The position numbers were made by a program, and so were the translations under genes. The notes beneath the pieces are model-generated. The model was not told the origin of the DNA and searched no databases. It saw nothing but the letters and a program-made list of their open reading frames with translations. A stretch of DNA of 64,000 bases from Liolophura sinensis (Eukaryota > Mollusca > Polyplacophora > Chitonida > Chitonidae): positions 13,018,281-13,082,280 of the forward strand of contig NC_088301.1 of NCBI RefSeq assembly GCF_032854445.1. Direction: 5' to 3'. Of this stretch, positions 25,549 to 35,757 are shown piece after piece. Every line of letters starts with the position of its first letter. Position 1 is the first letter of the stretch.

Positions 25549-25981
25549 CCCCCATTAATTTTCCATAAGCGACAATGTTAACGTCTAGCACTGTAGCTCA
25601 ATCCCAAACATTCCGTGGCCAGTAAGCTTTGGTGCATACCTGGCCCAGCCTGTGAGAAAGAAGCCATAAAAATCTTGACATAGGTTGACCGTCAAAATCT
25701 GGACCTTTCCATGCCGGCAGCTGGGAGGCGTGCCTAGCAAACGCCAAGGGGACGTCACTAGCAGCCTCACACCTTGTGTCCTCTCACCCAGAATTTCAAA
25801 CTTTCATCAATAAAGCTCATACCTCCTCAAAGTTTAGACAGTTTCCAGGATTTTAATACCAAGCATGCACCTGTGCACCAAAAATGGACGCCTGGGAGCA
25901 CAAAAAGACTTTATACCCTAAAATTCACAGAACTACAATCGTCCTACCGAAAAACGGAAGTTCTAATGGGGGTCTGTGTCC

Positions 25982-26160
25982 AAGTCAATCTCATGCCGGC
26001 TTCCTCTCTGGCGGTACGTGGGAAGATTTAACAGCAACCTGCTGATGATCGTGGGTTTCCCCGGGATCTTCATGATTTCCTCTCACCATGACGCTGACCG
26101 CCGTCGTATAAGTGAAATATTCTTGAGTATGGCGTAAAACACCAATAAACAAGTAAATAT
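25982..26160 (+). mobile_element. SINE-A copy, head-truncated
   Basis: It begins at CTCATGCCGGCTTCCTCTC, continues through GATGATCGTGGGTTTCCCC and GACCGCCGTCGTATAAGTG, and ends GAGTATGGCGTAAAACACC with a short A/T tail. Confidence 0.9.
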
Positions 26161-26284
26161 ATAGCCTCACATAGAGACATAGTAATACCGTACTTACAAG
26201 CACACATAGACACATGTGCCTAGTGTATAGCTAAATTAAGGCACACAAATGGAGATATGGCATAGACGTATGTAATGTCTTAAA

Positions 26285-26420
26285 TGAGTGAGTGAATGCT
26301 TGGGGTTTAACGTCGTACTCGACAATTTTTCAGTCATATGACGACGAAGGAATCATTAGAGTGCATGTACGTGTAATGTGCCTCCTTGTTGCAGGACGGA
26401 TTTCCACCGCTCTTTTGCTG
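26285..26420 (-). mobile_element. SINE-B 3' portion, minus strand
   Basis: Reverse reading gives the SINE-B 3' part: AAGAGCGGTGGAAATCCGTC, the TGCAACAAGGAGG block, CATATGACTGAAAAATTG, ACGTTAAACCCCAAGC and a CACTCACTC-type end. It is truncated at its 5' side where the next element begins. Confidence 0.88.
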
Positions 26421-26431
26421 ATTTAAGTGAG

Positions 26432-26541
26432 GGTTTTGTCTCGGTACGTTCCTTCGGTGCTCCGGTTTCCCCTACTCAAGCACATAACGCACCGCTGCCA
26501 TATTAGTGAAATTCTTGAGAACGTCGTTAAACATCAATCAT
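26432..26541 (+). mobile_element. SINE-C-like copy
   Basis: GTGCTCCGGTTTCCCCTACT, then ACCGCTGCCATATTAGTG, TTCTTGAGAACGTCG and TTAAACATCAATCA follow SINE-C order. It abuts the reversed SINE-B fragment. Confidence 0.65.
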
Positions 26542-26574
26542 GCAGGGAGGAAAATATTATATACATCTAGGCAA

Positions 26575-26700
26575 GGGTTCGTTAGTAAGTTTGGTCAGTC
26601 GGTGGTTTACCCCGAGGGCTCCAATCATCTGTAAAACTGGCCGTGGGAAAATCGTGATTATGGCGTCAAATAACATTCAAATAAACGAATAAATGAATAA
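26575..26700 (+). mobile_element. SINE-C copy, diverged
   Basis: It has TCAGTCGGTGGTTTACCCCG, AGGGCTCC, AAAACTGGCCGTGGG and an ATAAACGAATAAATGAATAA tail. Confidence 0.65.
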
Positions 26701-27284
26701 TATCCCACTTTGGATTGCTATTATGTTAGCGAATTTGTTTGGTTTCCTTGGAACTCGACTAATGTGACATAAATACTCCTATATCCTTCACAAATATTCG
26801 ATCAAATCACAGGTCATCGATCATGTATATGGTAAATGTAAACGCTCGGTGAATCACAATATATAAAGCGTCAGATTAAAATTGCGGTCAATCAGATATT
26901 GTACAAATATAAATTTGGTAAACGTCAAGGTACACAGGTGTATATACAGGAGTCAATTCATGACTGCGGTTTCATCCAGCCTTCAGGCCTGATGATAATA
27001 AAATCTACCTGAAGCCTTTCACCACGATTTTTTTTTTTTTGTATAGTAAACAGTTGACTACAAATAAAATATACGGCGCATATGACTTCCATCAGTCAGG
27101 CTGCATTATCGATGGACATTGAATCTTTGGTCTGGGAATCTTTTATCAGTAATCTTTTATTCATGGGTAAAAGGAGTTACTCCAGCATTCAGTGTGGGAA
27201 TTAGAGTTAAAAAAAAATTCCTGTGACGTCAGAGTTCCTAATCCCTGATAGTATGGTCTATAAAGCCCACCTTAGATTTTTTTT
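26701..27284. other. Gene-free spacer
   Basis: AT-rich; poly-T near 27027-27040 and 27279-27294. No gene. Confidence 0.5.
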
Positions 27285-27545
27285 TTTTTTTTTTGATTGG
27301 TGTTTTACGCCGTACTCAAGAATATTTCACTTATACGACGGCGGCCAGCATTATGGTGGGCGGAAACCGGGCAGAGCCCGGGGAAAACCCACGACCATCC
27401 GCAGGTTGCTGGCAGACCTCCCCACATACGGCCGGAGAGGAAGCCAGCATGAGCTGGACTTGAACTCACAGCGACCGCATTGGTGAGAGACTCCTGGGTC
27501 ATTACGCTGCGCTAGCGCGCTAACCGACTGAGCCACGGAGCCCCC
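27285..27545 (-). mobile_element. SINE-A full-length reference copy, minus strand
   Basis: The best-preserved SINE-A in the window. Read on the minus strand, the head carries a textbook Pol III A box, TGGCTCAGTCGG (27524-27535 on plus), and a B box GAGTTCAAGTCC (27456-27467). The conserved body, the GAGTACGGCGTAAAACACC motif and an A-rich tail (poly-T at 27279-27294 on plus) follow. ORFs of 65-107 codons over it are shadows. Confidence 0.96.
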
Positions 27546-27562
27546 CCCCCCCCCCCCCCCCC
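27541..27562. repeat. Poly-C tract at the SINE-A 5' boundary
   Basis: A run of about 22 C abuts the head of the SINE-A copy. It could be an expanded first-strand terminal tract or an assembly-sensitive homopolymer. Confidence 0.9.
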
Positions 27563-30005
27563 ACCCACTTTGGATTTCAAATGTTTGGACGCTTTTAACT
27601 CTCTTCACAAAAATATATAAAAAAAAAATAAATGAAAGTATATTTATGCAGAGTTTTAAGTGGTCTAACGTCATCGGTCACGGATTTTCAAGACATGCCA
27701 AAGAAGATATTAAATTCGTTTTCATTATTCCAAAACTAAACGCCTGAAGTACATGTATACCGACCTGTGGTATCTGAAAGTGAAGTAATACGAATTCAGT
27801 CTGATTATATACAAAAGTTAAACTAATATTAAAATAAATGTCTGTATAGCTCAGTATATGTAAGTATATTTAGTCACACATATTCCTGACTTAAGTCAAA
27901 TCACAATTTTTTTTTTTATTTTGGTGTATAGGCTGTATAGATAAACACATAACTCAATATGAGTCTTCTGCTTTCATAGCTCTTTCAGTGACGTTTGGTA
28001 AGTTTGATATATACAGAACTATTTGAAATATAAATCAAGCCTTAAAAATGACCCCCGACCACTGACAATGAGTTTTGGCGAATTGCAAGGCAGATAATAT
28101 GCATGCAATTCTCTTCATTAATTAAGAGCAATTTACACCTACGCAGAAATGAATTGAGAATAGTCGACCTGGATGTTCCTGTATATAAAATGAATACTAG
28201 TGAGTTGAGTTGGAATATATAGAATGTCATGTTTTCTGATGAAACATATATCACGGTGACATCTTGTCAAGTTGGCTAAATCTTTCCACATATACATGTG
28301 AAATGAAATGCACGGTAGGAAAAAAAACATGTTTGTATAAGAAAAAGAAATGCATAAGGATCCTTATAATAGATCATTTAATTGCGATGACGTTTTCTAA
28401 TCCTCATTAAAGGAAGATAATCTTATTACACAAGAGGGCCGAAAGAAGAAGATAAATCGACTGCAAGGTCTGATCTTTATCTAATATCTCTCAAAATACA
28501 TACACCGGTGGGAAATGAAGTCACATCGAAAGATTGATGGTGTGTTATATAATAATTTAAAGGGGAAAAAACATTGAAGACGTCATCATCAGACTCGCCT
28601 GTGAAAATTATATCTAAAAATATCTTTAAACTTAAATGTTTAAGTATATTTAACAGAATTATAAAGCGTTCATTAAAAGTTTAAAGGAATTGAACGCACA
28701 GTACGCTGTAGTCATGGACCTTGTAATACGCCAATAAAGTGCGTCCAGACAGATCACGTGACTAAGAAATTCTCGTTGGTGTTGAAACATTATATCGCGG
28801 GATAATACGTGAAAAACAGATCCTGCACATGCGCCTGTCTTTTCCGTTACGAGTTCTATATTCGGAATTTTTCTTTGGCTTACTACATACGAATGTAAGA
28901 CAAAGTTGCCAATTTGTTGACTTTACGCTCTTTGAAACATCCAAAGTAAAACACACATACATCATCCTGAAGCTTAATTTCATAAAGCAATGTGGCAACG
29001 TTTAAAGATAAGTGTTATTCTTGTCTCAAGAAACATTTTTGTTCAGGCCTGTTCACCGACACAACATGTCAACTAACTAAAGTAAAACTGATATTCCTTT
29101 ACATGTTAAAGAATAAATAAATATATGTAAGGAATAAAATGATAGCATATGTCAACAAAATACAACTTAAAATAAAAAATGCCGTTTGCGAACGTTTCCA
29201 AACTTGCTTAAATCTTGCTTCGTGTAATACATGTCCTTTAGTAGTAACAGAATATGTGCGTTAAACTATACTCCATGCATGGTGCGGGGGAGTGGGGGAC
29301 TGATTCAGTATTTTTTACTACCGGATGTTTCATGAAATTAGCTACAGAATAATGATTCAGACTGGTGTAGCAGACTGGTGACATACGACAGATAGACATT
29401 GGCTTTTTGTAAATGATTGTGTCATGGAGCACGTTTTTTCAGAAATCTGTAAATATTTATTTAAACAGAAGATCAAATGTAGACATTTGATACGTGTTTA
29501 GCTTAATGACATGCACATATATGGGACTTTACATGTTAAATTACACGCCAATGTGTCATTGAAAAATACCACTTTGTATGTATATCCGTTGCTTGGTTAC
29601 GTGCAGAACGACATGACTTGGATTCCATGCGAAGGCTCCTGAACCGAGTGCAATCACAAAGACTGGCTGAACTATAATCAATTCTGAGATAACTCGAATA
29701 TTATTTTCATGGTTCTTCCCCGAAGTAACGAATCAGTAAAAGATTTTAAATAACTTAATGATGATGAAGTTACTACTTGGATGGTGTGTTTTGAGCTCGA
29801 ATCTTTTATAGATTCATTAAACTCTTAGTTAATAATACGAGTCTGATACTTACTGTTTACTGAAGGCAACAATTTGAGTTATTCTTGGTACAGATACAGA
29901 AAATTTGATTTGATTGGCTATTATGGATTTTTTACTTTTTCTTGTTAATTAATCCTTTTTTGGCTTAATCAGTGCATCTATTGTATAAGCGGAACAATAA
30001 CTGCT
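27563..30005. other. Gene-free spacer
   Basis: A 2.4-kb AT-rich stretch without SINEs, tandem repeats or credible ORFs. Confidence 0.5.
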
Positions 30006-30018
30006 TCTAGAATCATAT

Positions 30019-30300
30019 ACCGGACCCTATGGCTCAGAAGGTAGAGCTTTGGGAGCGGTGGATCCAGTGTCAATCCTCTAAAAGGGGGAGTTATAGCTTC
30101 CTCGCTTGGCGTTTAGCATTAAGGGGATAGTGCAACGACTCTTAGACCAGGTTTACTTGCCTTCGGTAAGTCGTCTCAGAGAAGCAGCACTGGGTAAAAG
30201 AGCGGTGGAAATCCGTCCTGCAACAAGGCACATTGCATGCACTCACAGGAATCCTTCGTCGTCATATGATTGAACAATTGTCAAGCACTCACTCACTCAC
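30019..30300 (+). mobile_element. SINE-B copy with 13-bp target-site duplication
   Basis: The tRNA-like head (CCTATGGCTCAGAAGGTAGAG) and B-box-like TGTCAATCCTC precede the SINE-B body and CACTCACTCAC end. It is about 60 bp shorter than other full copies because of internal deletions. TCTAGAATCATAT flanks both sides, at 30006-30018 and 30301-30313. Confidence 0.93.
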
Positions 30301-30313
30301 TCTAGAATCATAT

Positions 30314-31265
30314 GATCAAACTTAAAATATCTCAAAAATATGCAGTTACTGTTTAAACAAATTTAACAAGATGTTTCTGATACATTTCACAAGAGAGAGG
30401 TGAAATTTGAATACTGCGTGTATATTTTTGGACAGGCTGAGTTGAAAAGTCGGGGGAGTTGAGGGTTTCGTGCGAGCCCTGAAGATATCATCCGGTATCC
30501 GTACTGGCGACTATTTCACTTTCCTCTCGAATTTCACACACACCTCTGATCATTTCGATCATATATATACATATATCAGAGAACATATATCAATTTTGAT
30601 TTGTTTGTTGATTATAGAAAGTATCCAAATATTCATTATTTGCATAAATACATTTACATTGGGCAACTACCTATGTTGTAAGGGACATAACTGGGCATAC
30701 ATACTTCACATTCAGCTGAGAGTTATTTCCCTTGATTATATAACAATAAACGAACTCAATCACCCAGTGTATTTTTTTTTTTTTTCGATTGAGCCTATGT
30801 TAACCAAGATACTATGCATGTTTTAATTCTCCTGTACACTCTATGTGTTTAGGACGTAAACACAAAACTCCACACAATTTTGATTCGCTAAAACCAGAAG
30901 AGGTGTTTAGGTGAATTGTACAGGCATTAAAAAATGTGGAGTTCTCAAAATATGTTTTGTCCACGGATCCTGAACATGTTTACCTCCAAAATACAGGGCC
31001 GTATGCTAAACATGTTTGATACCTATGCATTAAGCCACTGCAAACCTCCACGCATGACTCGTTTTCACATTTTCATCAACTTAATAGTTTACACAGAATC
31101 ATGAAATTGGGGACACATGAGATACGGGTGCAATCTGGGCCATAGGCAGGGAATTTGTACAATCCTCCGCGCTCGCTCTCTTGGATGACGCTCATACGCA
31201 TGAAAGTCTTTAGATTTTCGTTGAAGAACGCGTGTCTTCCATGTACTAGTATACAATGTAGTTTG
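30314..31265. other. Gene-free spacer
   Basis: It contains a 118-codon ORF (30470-30826, plus) rich in Ile/Phe/Tyr from AT bias, with no ATG-supported start at its 5' end and no recognisable domain. I treat it as chance. Confidence 0.5.
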
Positions 31266-31361
31266 AATATCTGAGCGCCAGTATCTTGTCAAAGGTCGGT
31301 GGTTTACACCGGGAACTCCACTTTCCTCCACTCATAAAACTGACTGCTACTGCTATACAAC
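31266..31361 (+). mobile_element. SINE-C 5' part, interrupted by a 120-bp element
   Basis: GTCAAAGGTCGGTGGTTTAC, then CCACTCATAAAACTGACTG, follow SINE-C. The element breaks at about 31361 and its 3' end resumes at about 31482 (GTTAAACATTAAAATCAAG, then an AAATAAATAAATAAA tail to about 31519). Confidence 0.72.
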
Positions 31362-31481
31362 TGCATGTATATAGTAAATATTATGATAATTATGTTAAAC
31401 TAGCGGAAGAATAGTATTTCGCTGGCTAATTGTCTACATTGTATATAGAGGCCGAACTCGTAAGAGTGCAACATTTGGATG
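31362..31481 (+). mobile_element. ~120-bp unclassified element, copy 1, inside SINE-C
   Basis: The segment from TGCATGTATATAGTAAATAT to AACATTTGGATG is repeated at 32359-32482. Here it splits a SINE-C into two parts, which suggests insertion after the SINE-C. It has no ORF and no recognised terminal repeat. Confidence 0.7.
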
Positions 31482-31733
31482 AGTTAAACATTAAAATCAA
31501 GTAAATAAATAAATAAAATTTATCCATGGCTGATTGACTAGGCGTTGAATTAAGAAGCAGCACTTTATCGCTTTTCCATACAATTTTTTCGAATACACGA
31601 CACTATATACACTTCCTTATGTCTGCAGCAATATACTCCCGGAATTAAGTCCATCATGTGAACAACTATAACAAAAAATATAAGTACAGATATATACATA
31701 CATTGCATATACACATGGAGACCTACATATATC

Positions 31734-31870
31734 ATGGCCTGCGTGGGAAGATTTTTTTCCCGTGGGCTGAGTCCAGTTTCCTCCCACCGTAATACTGGCC
31801 GCCGTCGTATAAGCGAAATATTCTTCAAATTTTTAGTACAGCGTAAACACTCAAGTCAAATAAATAAATT
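31734..31870 (+). mobile_element. SINE-A copy, head-truncated
   Basis: It has GCGTGGGAAGATTTTTTTCC, TTTCCTCCCACCGTAATAC, GGCCGCCGTCGTATAAG and a damaged TACAGCGTAAACACTCAAG end with an AAATAAATAAATTT tail. Confidence 0.85.
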
Positions 31871-32358
31871 TATACATTCATATATACCGACAGATACTTC
31901 TTCGTTTAGAGTTAGATCAGCTAACAAGGGCCATTGGTTATGCCTGGTAGAAAGACATTTGAAAGTTCACGTATGTATAATCTATTTTTTCTGCTAATTC
32001 TCTTGGTGGAAAGTGAGGGAGAGGGGTAAGGGGGACAGTAAAGCGGCGCAGTCAAATGTAAATTATCGGAAATCGCTGTTCAAGGGAGGTAATTCTGTAC
32101 AAACACCTTTCCAACCGGCGTACGGTTATACAGAAAAAATACAATAAGTTGTCTTCTTTCTTTCAGTTCAACATTATGATAAGTTATTTATATGACGCTA
32201 TTTTAACGTATGTGTCATACAGGTGAACTTGTTGTGGGTCGGATGTATTTTATCATGGCCTACGCTTGGCATATTTGTTTCGTTTCCCAGAAAAGCTATA
32301 TACATGTCATGAACGTAATTACATAGCCCCTTATTCAGGTTTACAGTTCAACTATAAT
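31871..32358. other. Gene-free spacer
   Basis: Nothing recognised. Confidence 0.5.
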
Positions 32359-32482
32359 TGCATGTATATAGTAAATATTATGATAATTATGTTAAATGAG
32401 CGGAAGAATAGTATTTCCTTATTATGAGCTTAATTGTGCATAGAGGTCGAACTGGTGCCGTATAGGCTATAACATTTGGATG
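32359..32482 (+). mobile_element. ~120-bp unclassified element, copy 2
   Basis: About 1 kb downstream of copy 1, in the same orientation. The first 60 bp (TGCATGTATATAGTAAATAT through GCGGAAGAATAGTATTTC) are almost identical; the second half is diverged but ends with the same AACATTTGGATG. Here it is not inside a SINE. Confidence 0.68.
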
Positions 32483-32711
32483 GCTACTATTATAACGGTC
32501 ATGTCCATCGTATGCAGCTTCCAGCAGTAGGCCTACATACCGTTTATATGAATGTATTCATTCCCATCAGCTCCCAGCAGTGTGCCAATACACCCTTTAT
32601 ATTAATGTAACTTGGTTGTTATTTCTTAACACGGAATATGTGATCTGGGCTAATATACGCCCTGACACAATCTAAAAGTACACAAGAGCTCTTCAGCTTT
32701 TTCTTTGGGAC

Positions 32712-32726
32712 GTAAACATTGTTTAC
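32712..32726. promoter_or_regulatory. Perfect forkhead-type palindrome
   Basis: GTAAACATTGTTTAC is two inverted GTAAACA sites around one central base. GTAAACA is the core recognised by forkhead factors, including FOXO. It lies about 1.6 kb upstream of the putative promoter at 34.3 kb. Whether it is bound is unknown. Confidence 0.4.
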
Positions 32727-34027
32727 GGTAAATGGCCTAAAGTTTCGCCCTGGGACTTGGAAAGTGTATCCCAGGATTCGTTGCGTTCATTGTGCTGATA
32801 CTGATCGGCGCCACGGGAGAGCATCAGGGATGGTCAGGGGATTATCGGCCTACTGACAGCTCACGGGATGTAATAAACAAGCTCAGGCTTAACTGAGCAG
32901 TTAGTCTATGCTACTACCACCAACGGCTCATGTTTTCGTCAGTTTTCATTATAATGATTTTGATACACGCAACAGGTGGATTGCTTTATTGTGGTTATTT
33001 TGTGATAAATAGGAATTTGGGAGAAAACTCCTTGGAGATTAAGTGTGACTCGTAAAGTACCTTTACACATATGGAGTGCCATGTCAAATATCCATTTTTA
33101 AACTGCAGGGCTCTGCGTATACAAAGCTGTAGCAGAAGATACCTGGAATCAACAATACCAGCGGGCCTGATGCAGATGTCAAACTGGTATTAAAGTGATA
33201 CCTACACACGTGCGTTTGCGCCGCTGCAGCTAAACATTTCTTGTTCATTTTGACGTAACTTGCAAGACTGTCAACTGCCAACATTTCGTAAACATGAATC
33301 CTCAATTTACCTAATGCTTAATCGAGTCCCCTGGGATGAAATTTTATTCAGGGGCCGCTAATTAAGGCGAATTCGCAACTAACCCGATTTATAAACTTGA
33401 GGAACGTTCTAGGAGGAGGCTGATATTTCAAGAAAGTTAATTATTGGAGTTATTCAAAAATGACAGCAAAACTTCGACTGGATTTGCGCTGACCGTTTTT
33501 TTGGGCCCATCCTCCTCCGTATACCTTCTTTAACTAGTGCAGTGTCCGTTTGTGACGTCATCATCGTGTAATTATGTCTGCATTCAATTTTTCAAACGAC
33601 TCTTTACTTCTTTGACAATATGTTGCATTATATGGCATAATTCAAGAAAGTAAAAAAGAATTTTGCACAGATGTACAAATTTTTACACCGTAACATACAT
33701 GTCTAAATATTAGGGTTCATTGCGGAATAATTTTCCACTTAAAGGATCTCTTTATGTTTTTCTTTTTTTTTTCTTGAACTGTGTCAAGGGGTCAATTTTT
33801 TATCCGTTTAACATTGTTTCTTGCAACATAGTTTTATGTAGTCATTTGTAAGCAAAATGTTTAAAGCGTATCACGTGCATATACTAGTTGCAGGGAAGAA
33901 GCTATTTCGTCACCAGTTTTGTTTATTTTTATCACCACTCTTTATTTACAGTTTTATGGATTGACACTGAAGGATTTTAAAAAATCCATATTTTTATTAT
34001 TTCAGTTTATTTTTTCTTGATCGATTG
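32727..34027. other. Gene-free spacer upstream of the putative promoter
   Basis: No coding region recognised. A GC-richer stretch lies at 32750-32870. Confidence 0.5.
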
Positions 34028-34080
34028 ATTTGATTTATTTGTTTTATTTGGTTGGTGTTTTACGCCGTACTCACTCTTGA
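34028..34080 (-). mobile_element. SINE-A 3' scrap, minus strand
   Basis: GATTTATTTGTTTTATTTGG, then TTGGTGTTTTACGCCGTACTC with a short duplication (CACTC). The rest is lost. Confidence 0.7.
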
Positions 34081-34299
34081 GTACTGAAAATGCAGAAAAC
34101 ATAATGGCATCGCCCAACCAAGATAGCCGGTGCAACGCTCACTTCCTTGTCTCGTGCAGGATCTAGCTGATTGGATTATTACTAGATGGCGTCAATAAAA
34201 ATGAGTGTTTACCTATGTTATGAAATACACGAATCCTTTTTTTTTCTTCCGTCTTTCCGATTTAGGTGTTGTAGGTGATGACAGTTAAATTTTCGCGGC

Positions 34300-34350
34300 C
34301 AGTATTCATTGGTCATACACGCGTGACGTCACAACTTGACATGGCGGCGC
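34300..34350 (+). promoter_or_regulatory. Putative promoter of the p85-like gene
   Basis: Several promoter-type motifs sit within about 70 bp of a CpG-richer island in AT-rich DNA: TTTCGCGG near 34292, an inverted CCAAT (ATTGG) near 34308, a perfect CRE TGACGTCA at 34324-34331, a YY1-type ATGGCGGC at 34341-34348, and an ETS-like TTCCTGT near 34360. Sense-strand ATGGCGGC just downstream of the start is typical of TATA-less promoters. This orientation and the donor at 34414 argue for plus-strand transcription. The link to the SH3 exon 12 kb away is inferred. Confidence 0.55.
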
Positions 34351-34413
34351 TATTGCCATTTCCTGTCGCATGAGGAGAGGCTCTAGAAATTTGTGTCAAC
34401 TCTTGAGGAATTG
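34345..34413 (+). other. Putative non-coding first exon ending at a splice donor
   Basis: The sequence after the promoter motifs runs to GAATTG followed by GTAAGA (donor at 34414). The only ATG trinucleotides in it are within ATGGCGGC and GCATGAGG, and neither opens a long frame, so it would be 5' UTR. The start is approximate. If it splices to the acceptor at 46575, the first intron is about 12.2 kb. Confidence 0.45.
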
Positions 34414-34668
34414 GTAAGATTTAATGCTACAGGGCATATTTTTCGATCATGTCATTAGTGCATATATGAACTGAATGGGTTTCAGTGTTGGTTGCTAGGT
34501 TGTGAGCGGTTAGAAAGGATAATTTTGCGATGTTTGCTGGTTGTTTAGGTGTCTAGTTGTAGCAGGAAGTGTGTGACCAAAGTGTTGAATGATGCAGTGT
34601 AATTCAGGCTAGCATTACCACATGCTGAACTAAATTTACTTTGTCTGCGTAAGTGTTATGAAATTCAG

Positions 34669-34733
34669 GAGGAAGCAGAGGGACACTCAAATGGCACAAG
34701 TTCAACAGCCTCTGTTCCTAAAATGATAACGCT
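34669..34733 (+). other. Possible alternative 5' UTR exon
   Basis: The candidate is bounded by AAATTCAG on the left, a weak acceptor with a poor pyrimidine tract, and CGCT followed by GTAAGT on the right, a good donor. It would carry an 11-codon upstream ORF (ATG at 34691). The weak acceptor keeps confidence low. Confidence 0.2.
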
Positions 34734-34847
34734 GTAAGTGTAGCCATTTCTCATTCGTCACCCATACCACTGTGTACATAGCAGTATTCAGTGTGTATCG
34801 TTGAGTTGCAGTGTACATATAAGCCTTGAAGTGTATTTAGTGGTGTA

Positions 34848-34925
34848 TTTTTTTGATTGATGTTCTACTCGATAGTTAAGAATAATTGATTTGCACAACG
34901 ACGGTCAGGATTATAGTCGGAAGAT
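34848..34925 (-). mobile_element. Strongly diverged SINE-A 3' part, minus strand
   Basis: The order TTTTGATTGATGTTCTACTC, AAGAATAATTGATTTGCAC, GACGGTCAGGATTATAG follows the reverse of the SINE-A 3' half. Confidence 0.55.
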
Positions 34926-34930
34926 ACCCA

Positions 34931-34996
34931 TCAGAACTCACAGGTTACTTCTCAGAACTCACAGGTTACCCCTCAGAACTCACAGGTTACCCCTCA
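34931..34996. repeat. 21-bp x 3 tandem repeat
   Basis: Three units of TCAGAACTCACAGGTTAC plus three bases (TTC, CCC, CCC) stand head to tail, directly after the SINE-A remnant. GAACTCACAG resembles the SINE-A B-box neighbourhood, so the array may have grown from SINE sequence. Confidence 0.9.
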
Positions 34997-34999
34997 TCG

Positions 35000-35607
35000 A
35001 CATACCGGTTTCTGAGAACCCTCTTTTGCAAAGCTGCATCCAAAGCAGTTATGATCTGTAGTCATGTGAAATCCTGTTGCGTAAAAAAGACTAATGTGTC
35101 ATAATGGAAGTTCAACATTGTTCAATATTGTTATGTTTCATGAAACCGGTACATACTTCTATCTGTCCTGTTCTAGTCCTGTGAATGTAACTGTTTTTAT
35201 AGTCTTGATATATGATGTTGAGTCATATTGCGATAGTTCTAGTAAGTGGTCGAAAACTATGACTACTGAACAACTCCATGTACCCAGAATGTCGCCCATA
35301 CCATCATAAATTTGGTTCCCATCATGACGAAAAGTCAGTGTACCAAGCCTTTTGATGTTTTGAAACAGCCCTTGCTCCATTTTTATCAAAATTGCATTCC
35401 ACAACCTAGAGCATTCACTTTACTGTGAGTTTTTCAACATGTTACCATGAAGAGCAATGGCAGTATAACTCAGGCAGGTGAAACAGGAAAAGCATGTGTA
35501 CACTAATCGTATTAGGCTTGACTACATTTGTGTATACCTTGACATCATAAGTACTTCAGACTGAAGGGGCCTGTGGATGGATTTAGTCAGTAACAGTAAA
35601 TGTCTTT
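35000..35607. other. Intronic or intergenic, nothing recognised
   Basis: The 71-81 codon ORFs on both strands (35094-35404) have no domain. Confidence 0.5.
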
Positions 35608-35757
35608 GCTCCGGCCGTACATGGAATGATCTGCCAGCAACTTATGGATGATCATGGGTTTTCCCCAAGCTTCCCAAATTTCTTCCCACCAAAATGCTGG
35701 CTGCTGCCATATTAGTGAGTACAGCATAAATTCAGAATCAAACAATAAATAAATCAA
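35608..35757 (+). mobile_element. SINE-A copy, head-truncated, diverged
   Basis: It has GCTCCGGCCGTACATGGAAT, ATGATCATGGGTTTTCCCC, AAAATGCTGGCTGCTGCC and AGTACAGCATAAATTC, ending CAATAAATAAATC. A 115-residue minus ORF (35587-35934) runs over it and is spurious. Confidence 0.83.

Noticed and set aside
30470-30826. 118-codon plus ORF rich in Ile, Tyr and Phe
   Set aside because: AT-driven composition including a poly-T run; no homologous domain recognised.
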